Assembly (NCBI GenBank): GCA_042091375.1
Contig: JBELHO010000049.1
Span: 1-24,552, forward strand
Source of the DNA: JBELHO01 sp042091375
Lineage (GTDB): Bacteria > Pseudomonadota > Gammaproteobacteria > Enterobacterales > Alteromonadaceae
Direction of reading: 5' to 3'
Length of the DNA stretch: 24,552 nucleotides
The position numbers were made by a program, and so were the translations under genes. The notes beneath the pieces were generated by a model, which ran no database searches, was not told the DNA's origin, and saw only the letters and a list, made by a program, of their open reading frames with translations. Below are positions 8,451 through 15,795 of the stretch, piece after piece; positions within the stretch are counted from its first letter, which is position 1, and each line of letters starts with the position of its first letter.

Positions 8451-8638
8451 TGTTAGTTTTGCTTTGCTGGTTATTTTTAAATGTTTACTATTGATGGTTA
8501 AGTATTAAGTACCTTGATTTGCCTGATTGCATAACTTATTGAACAAATGTTTTTCTATTGTTGATGCCTCAACTAACCAGCAGCAAAAAAAGTAATAAAA
8601 ATTTAGTATGCCAGTGTAATTTTAATTAATTATTTTCG

Positions 8639-8668
8639 TTGCAGAGCAGCGAATAAAGCGCATATGAT
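8639..8668 (+). promoter_or_regulatory. Candidate promoter for the pilV operon
   Basis: TTGCAG (8639-8644) and TATGAT (8663-8668, 5/6 to the -10 consensus) are 18 bases apart. A transcript from here would carry a leader of about 105 bases that includes the hairpin at 8725-8758. The -35 matches only 3/6, so this is tentative. Confidence 0.35.
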
Positions 8669-8724
8669 CAGATGTTAATATCTATTAATAACTGCACCCC
8701 CATGCATTTGTTTTTTAGTTACAA

Positions 8725-8758
8725 GACAAGCTTATCTGCTGCTCAGATATAGCTTGTT
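8725..8758 (+). promoter_or_regulatory. Strong stem-loop just upstream of pilV
   Basis: The arms ACAAGCTTATCTG (8726-8738) and CAGATATAGCTTGT (8744-8757) form 13 base pairs with a single bulged base around the loop CTGCT. A G-U pair extends it to 8725/8758. It ends 22 bases before the pilV start at 8781. No T run follows, so it is not a terminator. It could be a 5' UTR regulatory structure or a DNA operator; the sequence cannot decide which. Confidence 0.6.
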
Positions 8759-8780
8759 GATAAAACTAAGTGCTATCAAA

Positions 8781-9338
8781 ATGACTATAATGACAAAACA
8801 ATCGGGCTTAACCTTTATTGAAGTGCTTATCGCTCTAGTGATACTAGTCACCGGTCTGCTCGGTGCTGTCGCCATGCAGATGTCTGCCAAAAAGGGCAGT
8901 TTTGATGCGATGCAACGCTCTGTTGCTTCGGCATTAGCGCAAGACATTCTTGAAAAAATACGCAGTAATGATGCAGATCCCAATGTTCTTGAAATATATC
9001 AAGGTACCTACGGTGAGATCTTGAATGCTCTGCCGACCTCTCGCTGTCGAACATCGACATCCACCTGTACTAGTGCTCAAATGGCTGAAAATGATCTTTA
9101 TGAATGGGAATATGCGCTAATGGGAATGGATGTGTCTGAGCAAGGGATCAGTAAAGGCGGTCTTGTCGACGCCCGTGCTTGTATTGAGCACAGTAATAAT
9201 GCGGTAACTGTGGTGATTAGTTGGCAAGGACGAACGTCCATGTCTGATGGCGCAACAGATAATGATAGTTTTGCACAAGGTTGTGGCGTAGCTAGCAACA
9301 ATCGGCACCAAATTGCCGTCAATGGATTTGTCTTCTGA
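8781..9338 (+). CDS. pilV: Type IV pilus minor pilin PilV
   Basis: This is a prepilin-like protein of 185 residues. A short positively charged leader ends in Gly (MTIMTKQSG), followed by LTFIEVLIALVILVTGLLGA with Glu at mature +5, the class III signal cut and N-methylated by PilD. The first gene position, the VTGLLGAVAMQ continuation and the cysteine-rich C-terminal half (RCRTSTSTC, RACIEH, QGCG) match PilV. PilV is one of the minor pilins that prime pilus assembly and link PilY1 to the fibre. I chose ATG 8781; ATG 8790 (leader MTKQSG) is equally possible and leaves the mature protein unchanged. The stop overlaps the pilW start (TGATG). Confidence 0.88.
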   Translation: MTIMTKQSGLTFIEVLIALVILVTGLLGAVAMQMSAKKGSFDAMQRSVASALAQDILEKIRSNDADPNVLEIYQGTYGEILNALPTSRCRTSTSTCTSAQMAENDLYEWEYALMGMDVSEQGISKGGLVDARACIEHSNNAVTVVISWQGRTSMSDGATDNDSFAQGCGVASNNRHQIAVNGFVF

Positions 9339-10321
9339 TGAGTATCAAATATCGACATCAAGGTGGATTTAATCTGGTTGAATTACTGCTCGCTTTGTTT
9401 GTTGGTTTGAGTTTGTTGTTGGGAATTTTAAGTGTTTTTGTGGGGATGCGCACGACAACAGCTGAAACCTCAAGTTACGGGCAGATCCAAGAAAACGGCC
9501 GATTTGCCATTAGTTTACTTACTGATGATTTATTGCGTCAGGGGTTTTGGGGAGATTTTACTGGTACCCTAGATGCATCGGCTTTGGTTACTTCTCCTGA
9601 TCCAATTAGCGTATCACTTACTGATTGTATTGGGGCAGGAGAAAATAATGCCAGTTTTCCCAGTGCGCTAGGTCACTTTCGCACACTTTGGGGAGACACA
9701 GTGAAATCCAGCTCGCCGATGTCTTGTATAAATAATGCCAAAGTTGATTCTGATCTGATCCAACTTAAACGCTCAATTTCAGTCGCGTTAGCCCCTCAGG
9801 ATGTTATCCCAACGAGGTATTATTTAGTTGCAAATCCCAACTCAGCGGCGATATTTGCCGGCGATGAAGCCATTCCGGCACTGAATTTTTCGCAAATTTG
9901 GCAATACCAACACCACGTCTATTACGTGCGCGAAGAGACGCAGGGAGGTGAGAAGGTGCCGGTGTTAGTGCAAGGGCGTTTACAAAATAAAAATTCCATC
10001 ATGACTTTAGATATGGTTGTTGAAGGAATAGAAATAATGCGATTTATGTACGGTGTAGATACCGACAATGACGGCGTTGTTAATGCTTTTATTGCTGCTG
10101 ATTCGATGACTGATGCATATTGGAACAATGAAAATGACACAAGCATTTTAGCAGTAAAAGTTTACATTTTAGCGAGAGACATTCTACCTGATAGAAAATA
10201 TTCTAATACCAATGTGTATCAGTTGGGTGATTGGCAATACACTGCTAATGATAATTACCGACGTATGCTTTTTAGTACGACAATTTCACTGCACAATGCA
10301 AGGATAGACTCATGGCAATAA
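9338..10321 (+). CDS. pilW: Type IV pilus minor pilin PilW
   Basis: The product has 327 residues with the prepilin leader MSIKYRHQGG, cut before FNLVELLLALFVGLSLLLG (Glu at +5). The long globular part, the segment SSYGQIQENGRFAISLLTDDLLRQGFWG after the N-terminal helix, and the gene order identify PilW. The QxNGRFA...L..DLR.AGF pattern is typical of this family. At residues 241-249 an acidic loop DTDNDGVVN resembles a calcium-binding loop. It overlaps pilV at its start and pilX at its end, so translation is probably coupled. PilW works with PilV, PilX, FimU and PilE in a tip or initiation complex in the periplasm and inner membrane. Confidence 0.88.
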   Translation: MSIKYRHQGGFNLVELLLALFVGLSLLLGILSVFVGMRTTTAETSSYGQIQENGRFAISLLTDDLLRQGFWGDFTGTLDASALVTSPDPISVSLTDCIGAGENNASFPSALGHFRTLWGDTVKSSSPMSCINNAKVDSDLIQLKRSISVALAPQDVIPTRYYLVANPNSAAIFAGDEAIPALNFSQIWQYQHHVYYVREETQGGEKVPVLVQGRLQNKNSIMTLDMVVEGIEIMRFMYGVDTDNDGVVNAFIAADSMTDAYWNNENDTSILAVKVYILARDILPDRKYSNTNVYQLGDWQYTANDNYRRMLFSTTISLHNARIDSWQ

Positions 10322-10788
10322 ATCGGCGTGTCGAGCAACAAGGGGTTGTGTTAGTTGTTGCTTTAGTTTTTTTAGTGGCCTTAACCGCGGTGGCAGGTGC
10401 TATGATGCAAAACACTATCACCGATGTAAAAATGTCAGGTGCAAGTCAGGAAAAAGTCATTGCCACACAAGAAGCGATAAGTGCAATGGATCAAGTCATC
10501 TACAATGAAGTAACCAAAGCCAATGGCACGAATAGTTTTGCTGCTGAAATTGCTAATTTTCCGTTGCAGCCAAACATTACTGCCGATAATACCTCAGCTG
10601 AAATATCTTTGGCTAATCCATTTAACATTGAATCTGATTGCCCCCACCTTAAATCAGCTTCTTCTGTGCAAGTCTTTAAGTGTAATTTACTTAAGGTACA
10701 AATTGACCGCAGCTATGGACGAACAAATACCAGTACTGTTGAAGTTAATTCGGGTATTGCACAGCAATTATTAACCGGGGGAAATTAG
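10312..10788 (+). CDS. pilX: Type IV pilus minor pilin PilX
   Basis: This 158-residue protein has the leader MAINRRVEQQG, cut before VVLVVALVFLVALTAVAGA. As in PilX proteins, mature position 5 is not Glu (here Val), which fits a role at the pilus tip similar to GspK in type II secretion. The start ATG at 10312 lies inside the last codons of pilW, a 10-base overlap. pilY1 starts two bases after its stop. The soluble domain has two cysteines (SDCPHL and FKCNLL) that may form a disulfide. Confidence 0.85.
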   Translation: MAINRRVEQQGVVLVVALVFLVALTAVAGAMMQNTITDVKMSGASQEKVIATQEAISAMDQVIYNEVTKANGTNSFAAEIANFPLQPNITADNTSAEISLANPFNIESDCPHLKSASSVQVFKCNLLKVQIDRSYGRTNTSTVEVNSGIAQQLLTGGN

Positions 10789-10790
10789 TA

Positions 10791-13700
10791 ATGAAAACAC
10801 ACTTTATGGTCATTGCTCTATTGAGCTTTGCCCTGCAATGCGCGGCTGAAGATATCGAGCTGTATATCGGTGACACTGCATCTAAAGTTGGCAACAAGCC
10901 TCAAGTATTAATCATTTTTGATAACTCTGGCTCAATGCGCACTACCGAGGAAGTCAAAACCCCTTACGATCCCAATATCGAATATCCTGCGGTGGGTGGC
11001 AATGGCAAACTGTCAGAACAATTTTTGTATTTCACCAAAGGCGTAGCAGATGACGGTGACTTAGTGGTTGATTCCGTCAGTGAATCCCGACGGTTTTTAG
11101 CGAGTATCAACAGTTGTGATATAGCTAGACAAAGGTTAGCAAGTGTCGGCTATTACACAGGGCATCTACGCGAATACCGATTCAATGGCAATGCCGGAAG
11201 TTGGCAAGAAATTTCTGATAGTCAAGGTGAAACCTTAAAAATTGTCGACTGTTGGGATGATATTAGCTTAGAAAATAACAATAATGCGTTTGTGATGTTA
11301 GCCGATGGCAGTTTATCTGCTTTGCCTGATGGCTATCCGGCAGATGGCTTAGGTACTGAGATTAATCCACAGTACTACACTGCTACTTTAGCCAATTCTA
11401 ATACAGATCTGGGCAGCGGTCAGGTAGTCACTCTGTATAGTGCCAACTATTTGCGATGGTCGCAAAGTAATGCTATTGCGTTGATTGATAGAACGCGTTT
11501 AGACATTGCTAAAGACACAGTAACTAACCTGATTGAATCAGCACCATCGGTGGACTTTGGCTTACAAATTTTTAATCTCAATTATCCCAATGAATCCTAT
11601 CGCAATGGCGGTCGAGTGATTTTTGGCATACAAGAAATGACTGCATCGGCGCGCAGTAATTTAGTGGATTTAATCGATTTAGAAATTACCGCAGAAACCA
11701 ATACCCCGCTGTGTGAAACCCTGTATGAAGCATCCCGCTATTTCGGTGGGAAATCGGTTCGATACGGCAATGATGATGCCAATTACTCCAGTTGGTATGT
11801 GGGCAATACCCCACCTAGAGATACTAGTACCGAAGACAACGGTGTGTATTTGTCTCCATACTCTGGTTGCAGTAATGAAGTGTATGTGATCATGATCACC
11901 GACGGTTCACCGACACAAGATAGAGCCGCTGATCAGTATATTTCAGCATTTCCCAATGTCGGTGGGTTATATCGCAACAATTATCTCGCTTCATTGGCGC
12001 AGTGGATGCACAACAATGATCTAAACGACAGTTTAGAGGGAAAACAAACTTCAACCCTGTTTACTATCGGCTTTAGTTCAGGCTCTACAGGAGCAAAACC
12101 CTTGCTGGCTGAAGCGGCTAAACTAGGGGGCGGAACCTATTACGATGCTGAAGACCCCAGTGTATTATTGTCTTCGTTACAATCAGCGTTACAAACCATT
12201 CTTGAAGTCAATACCAGTTTTACCGCACCTTCGGTTGCATCTAATAACTTTGATCGCACTGAAACATTAGATTCAGTGTATTACGCCATGTTTGTGCCTG
12301 ATCACGGAGCCCGCTGGCAAGGCAATTTAAAAAAATTAAAAGTGGTTAACGGCAAGCAAGTTGACCGAGATGGTAATGATGCTATTGATGACAATGGTAA
12401 CATTGACAAAGATGCGAAAACTTTTTGGAGTACATCCCCTCTGGCCGATGGCAATAATGTCAGAGCTGGTGGCGTGGCACAAATGTTACAAAATAAAAAT
12501 CAACGCACTATTTATAGTGATTTAGGCACTAATGGTGCACTGACTGAATTTACTGAAAATAATGCGCAACTAAGTTTTGGTAGTGCCGCTAATTTGGCCA
12601 GTGAGATGGGTATTACTGAAGCCGAAGTCGGCGACCATATCCAGTGGGCAAAAGGCATTGATGTTGAAGATGCAGATAATGATGGCTCAACTACAGACAA
12701 TAGGCCAGATATCTTTGGCGACCCACTGCATTCCAAACCGTTAATAGTCAACTACGGAGGCAGTGCCGATGCGCAAGATATTCGCATTATTGTTGGTACT
12801 AACTCTGGTGCTCTGCACATGTTTAAAGACAGTGGTAACAGTGTCGATGAAAGCTGGGCGTTTATGCCCAAAGAGTTTTTGCCACAATATCGCACCTTAA
12901 AAAATAACTTTACTTCTTCGGGCAAAGTTTATGGCATCGACGGAGCCGCAACGTCATATTTATTGGATGTCAATGGCGATGGAATCATTGATAGTGCCTC
13001 TGGAGATAAAGCCTGGATATTTTTTGGCTTGCGACGCGGAGGCTCTGCTTATTACGGTATTGATATTTCCAATCCAAATGCACCGCAACTGTTGTGGAGA
13101 ATTGATCACAATACCAGCGGTTTTAATGAGCTTGGCCAATCTTGGTCGCAACCTAAAGTAGCATATTCTACCTTGAATATAGTCAGCGGCGAGGCTAAGC
13201 CAGTACTGATTTTTGGCGCGGGTTATGATACGGGGAAAGACAATCAAGGAGTGGGCGTCGACGACAGTTCCGGTCGTGGTATATATATGGTCGATGCTTA
13301 TACTGGCAGTTTAAAATGGAGTGTAACCCCTAACGCAAGCTCAGCCACTAACAGCCAGTTTTCCGGTTTCTCTGATGGTATTGCTGCCAGTGTTGCCGTG
13401 CTTGACAGTGATTCAGATGGCATTGCCGATCGGCTTTATGCCGGCGACACTGGAGGCAATGTCTGGCGAGTTGATATGCCAGGCAACTCGCCTTCTTCGG
13501 CCAATACCCCCTGGACTGTGCATAAGCTAGCAGAACTAGGGGGAGTAACATTGGCCAGTGATCGACGTTTTTTTTCTGAGCCTTCTATTGTGAGAACCTT
13601 TATTTCCGACACGATTAAAACCACAAGTATTGACCAACAAGGGTTACCAATTGTCAGTATTTCAAAACAAGAGCGTCCTTATGAAGCGATTTTACTTGGC

Positions 13701-14348
13701 AGTGGTGACCGAAGTTCACCAACCAGTAGAGATAGCGAAGATAAATTTTTTATGATCAAAGATCCGCACATTAATACCACTTCTTTTGTTGCAGCGCCAA
13801 CAGCGCCACAGTTAGCCCTGCCTGCCGTGATTACTACAGCTCAACTTTACGACTATACCAATGATCCGTTTGGTGGTTTTGTTGAACCATTATCTGCTGC
13901 GCAACAAGCCGCTAAAGAGCAGCTAGAAATCAATGTCAGTAATAAAAAAGGCTGGTTTGTTGACTTTACTGACTCAGGTGAAAAGTCAACCGCTGAAGCT
14001 TTGGCAATTAATGGTGTCGCCTATTTTACTTCATTTACGCCAGCAGATAACACTGGAGTATCCTCATCTTGCCAACTTGCTGATGGCTCAGGTAAGCTTT
14101 ATGCCATAGATTTAGCCTTGGGTACCACAGTCTATGATTGGCGAACCTGGGATATATCAGCAGGTATTCCCGATACACCATCGATTATTATTACCAAAGA
14201 TACCGCTGCGCCTTGTGTTAGTGATTGTGAAAATCTACAACCCGATCCGATGAGTAATGTCGCCACTGTTAAGTTACTGGCTGGACGCATTATCCCCCTC
14301 GACTTTAGTTTAAAAACAGCGCGTTCTTACCTTTATGTAACGGAGTAA
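10791..14348 (+). CDS. pilY1: Type IV pilus tip adhesin / biogenesis factor PilY1
   Basis: The 1185-residue secreted protein starts with a Sec signal peptide (MKTHFMVIALLSFALQCAA, likely cut near residue 19). The N-terminal half is a von Willebrand A-like domain: the MIDAS motif DNSGS is at 44-48 and the later MITDGSPT has D371. The C-terminal half is the PilY1 beta-propeller, with FGDPLHSKPL, ASVAVLDSDSDG and DRLYAGDTGGNVWRVD. Calcium-type loops are DVNGDGIID (726-734) and DSDSDGIAD (872-880). The latter matches the Asp pattern of the Ca site that controls pilus extension and retraction in P. aeruginosa PilY1. Another acidic segment, DADNDG, precedes the propeller. A GGGGGA ribosome binding site lies about 8 bases before the ATG. 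The likely role is adhesion and pilus initiation. Confidence 0.93.
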   Translation: MKTHFMVIALLSFALQCAAEDIELYIGDTASKVGNKPQVLIIFDNSGSMRTTEEVKTPYDPNIEYPAVGGNGKLSEQFLYFTKGVADDGDLVVDSVSESRRFLASINSCDIARQRLASVGYYTGHLREYRFNGNAGSWQEISDSQGETLKIVDCWDDISLENNNNAFVMLADGSLSALPDGYPADGLGTEINPQYYTATLANSNTDLGSGQVVTLYSANYLRWSQSNAIALIDRTRLDIAKDTVTNLIESAPSVDFGLQIFNLNYPNESYRNGGRVIFGIQEMTASARSNLVDLIDLEITAETNTPLCETLYEASRYFGGKSVRYGNDDANYSSWYVGNTPPRDTSTEDNGVYLSPYSGCSNEVYVIMITDGSPTQDRAADQYISAFPNVGGLYRNNYLASLAQWMHNNDLNDSLEGKQTSTLFTIGFSSGSTGAKPLLAEAAKLGGGTYYDAEDPSVLLSSLQSALQTILEVNTSFTAPSVASNNFDRTETLDSVYYAMFVPDHGARWQGNLKKLKVVNGKQVDRDGNDAIDDNGNIDKDAKTFWSTSPLADGNNVRAGGVAQMLQNKNQRTIYSDLGTNGALTEFTENNAQLSFGSAANLASEMGITEAEVGDHIQWAKGIDVEDADNDGSTTDNRPDIFGDPLHSKPLIVNYGGSADAQDIRIIVGTNSGALHMFKDSGNSVDESWAFMPKEFLPQYRTLKNNFTSSGKVYGIDGAATSYLLDVNGDGIIDSASGDKAWIFFGLRRGGSAYYGIDISNPNAPQLLWRIDHNTSGFNELGQSWSQPKVAYSTLNIVSGEAKPVLIFGAGYDTGKDNQGVGVDDSSGRGIYMVDAYTGSLKWSVTPNASSATNSQFSGFSDGIAASVAVLDSDSDGIADRLYAGDTGGNVWRVDMPGNSPSSANTPWTVHKLAELGGVTLASDRRFFSEPSIVRTFISDTIKTTSIDQQGLPIVSISKQERPYEAILLGSGDRSSPTSRDSEDKFFMIKDPHINTTSFVAAPTAPQLALPAVITTAQLYDYTNDPFGGFVEPLSAAQQAAKEQLEINVSNKKGWFVDFTDSGEKSTAEALAINGVAYFTSFTPADNTGVSSSCQLADGSGKLYAIDLALGTTVYDWRTWDISAGIPDTPSIIITKDTAAPCVSDCENLQPDPMSNVATVKLLAGRIIPLDFSLKTARSYLYVTE

Positions 14349-14353
14349 TGTGA

Positions 14354-14761
14354 ATGTTCAAGAAAAAAACCATGTTAGGTATTACCCTAATCGAACTGAT
14401 TGTTGTGGTTGCTATTGTCGCCATTTTAGCTTCAGTCGGTTATCCATCCTATATAGATCACATTACCCGTACCAATAGATCGGAAGCCAATAGAGAGTTA
14501 GTTCGCATTGCCACACTGATGGAACAATATTTTGTTGATCATCGTCGCTACACTAACAATATGACACAGTTGGGCTTGTCAGCCGATCCCTTTATTGTGC
14601 AATCGGGCGATTACAGTATCGATGCAGCGGTAGTAAACAATACTTTTGTTTTAACTGCTACCGCACGCGGTGAACAGGCAAGTCGAGACAGCGCTTGCCC
14701 AACTTTGTCTATCACTGAAACACTGGAAAAATCAGCACTATCAGCAGACTGTTGGAGGTAG
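14354..14761 (+). CDS. pilE: Type IV pilus minor pilin PilE
   Basis: The product has 135 residues with the leader MFKKKTMLG and the mature N-terminus ITLIELIVVVAIVAILASVGYPSY (Glu at +5, residue 14). The following RTNRSEANRELVRIATLMEQYF is typical of PilE-type minor pilins. Two cysteines at 115 and 133 should form the C-terminal D-region disulfide (ACPTL...DCW). A GGAG eight bases before the ATG lies in the end of pilY1. In P. aeruginosa PilE closes the minor-pilin operon. Here one more small gene follows after a single base. The gene could also be named as a general type IV pilin, but its size and neighbours favour PilE. Confidence 0.87.
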   Translation: MFKKKTMLGITLIELIVVVAIVAILASVGYPSYIDHITRTNRSEANRELVRIATLMEQYFVDHRRYTNNMTQLGLSADPFIVQSGDYSIDAAVVNNTFVLTATARGEQASRDSACPTLSITETLEKSALSADCWR

Positions 14762-14762
14762 T

Positions 14763-15080
14763 ATGAGCAAATTTAATGTTTTATTGATCAAAGCATTGCT
14801 TGTGGTAAATTGCCTCAATCAAACCAATGCTCAGCAAGCTGAGCAATTAATTGAGGTGAAGTGTTATGTAGAGTTGATTGGTGGCGAGCGAACTATTCAC
14901 CACGCGATGATCTCTCCGTTGCGTCTTAAACAAATCAGTCAAAGTCTGTTGGGCAAAAAGATTCTATTAACTACTGATGCCAATCAGCGAGAAGTTCACA
15001 AAGTGCTAGAATGCACTCAGGCTGATAATAAGTTTAAAAATATTCACGCTGTGGCATTGCAAAAGCGCTTAACTTACTAA
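14763..15080 (+). CDS. Small secreted two-cysteine protein, TapY2/PilY2-like by position
   Basis: A 105-residue protein is read from ATG 14763, supported by GGAGG at 14754-14758 inside the end of pilE. An open frame continues upstream through pilE but has no better start. It has a signal peptide (MSKFNVLLIKALLVVNCLNQ..., likely cut after TNA near residue 23). The mature part is small and basic with two cysteines, in KCYVELIGG and LECTQA, which may pair. Small proteins named PilY2 or TapY2 accompany pilY1 in Pseudomonas, Aeromonas and Shewanella. The KCYVEL-GG start looks like TapY2 to me, but I cannot confirm it by search. It is the last gene of the operon and converges with the pseudopilin gene 15 bases away. 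Confidence 0.6.
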   Translation: MSKFNVLLIKALLVVNCLNQTNAQQAEQLIEVKCYVELIGGERTIHHAMISPLRLKQISQSLLGKKILLTTDANQREVHKVLECTQADNKFKNIHAVALQKRLTY

Positions 15081-15095
15081 TATTTTTGTATTGTT

Positions 15096-15692
15096 TTACG
15101 ACGAGCAAGTGATTTCGTTGCCATACCTGTCTTCATCTATGCCGTCATTATCTGTATCCGCACTTAAGTAAGAGCGGCCTGATGAAGAAACTAATATGCC
15201 TCGCGAGAATTTTTTAAAGGTATTAGGGCAATATGTAAATGGTGAATCGCTGGCGCCATTGGCTAAATTACCTGTGGCCGTGTAGACCAAACTGGTTTGA
15301 TCGTATTGCAAACTATCGTCATTGGCGATGGCAGACTTGATTTGTACTATAGTTTCATTGTCTGCTGCTTCATAACGGCCATCTTGATCTAAATCTTTAA
15401 ACACGGTAATGACTTGATCCCAATTTTTAGAGCAGTTATTAGTGTTATCAAGGGGACAAATAGTAATATTTTGCTCATCATTAACCGCCGTATTACGGGT
15501 CAATAGCAGCAGGCGATGTAACTCTGATATTTGATTATCAACGCGTATTTTTACAGTAAATTCAGTTAATGCAGGAAGGGCGATCACAGTGGTAATGGCG
15601 AGCACCGCAATAGTAATTAATAATTCTACTAGAGTAAATCCTTGCTCAATTTTGTGCTTGATTGGTAATAATAATCTACAACAGTTTTTCAT
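15096..15692 (-). CDS. GspH/FimT-family pseudopilin (FimU-like), copy 1
   Basis: This 198-residue prepilin-like protein has an unusually long leader of 18 residues (MKNCCRLLLPIKHKIEQG) before FTLVELLITIAVLAITTVIALPAL (Glu at +5, residue 23). No alternative ATG, GTG or TTG lies inside the leader. The GspH/FimT pattern continues with VDNQISELHRLLLLTRNTAV, ITICPL, WDQVITVF and the C-terminal RGILVSSSGR. FimU and FimT belong to this family; FimU normally heads the minor-pilin operon, which here lacks it. Two acidic loops, DLDQDGRYEAAD (100-111) and DTDNDG (179-184), resemble EF-hand-type calcium sites. Four cysteines are shared with the copy next to it. It converges on the pil operon. Confidence 0.85.
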   Translation of the reverse strand: MKNCCRLLLPIKHKIEQGFTLVELLITIAVLAITTVIALPALTEFTVKIRVDNQISELHRLLLLTRNTAVNDEQNITICPLDNTNNCSKNWDQVITVFKDLDQDGRYEAADNETIVQIKSAIANDDSLQYDQTSLVYTATGNLANGASDSPFTYCPNTFKKFSRGILVSSSGRSYLSADTDNDGIDEDRYGNEITCSS

Positions 15693-15795
15693 TGTTAACT
15701 CATATTAAGAATACTACTTACATTTCTTAAACTTCATCTATTACTTATAACACTAATTTTGCCGATGTGCCATATTTGAAAAACAGTGGTGAGAA

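Larger units (their letters stand above)
8451..8780. other. Noncoding gap between ispH and the pil operon
   Basis: The stretch is AT-rich, with no convincing ORF, tRNA or mobile element. It holds a spaced inverted repeat of 9 bases (TGCTGGTTA at 8465-8473, TAACCAGCA at 8574-8582), a possible sigma-70 promoter near 8639-8668 and a strong hairpin at 8725-8758, which are the likely control features of the pil operon. I see no canonical terminator for ispH. Confidence 0.6.

Noticed and set aside
8781..15080. The pil operon as a recently acquired genomic island
   Set aside because: No integrase, tRNA or direct-repeat borders are seen, and a pil cluster next to ispH is also found in Pseudomonas, so it looks ancestral.
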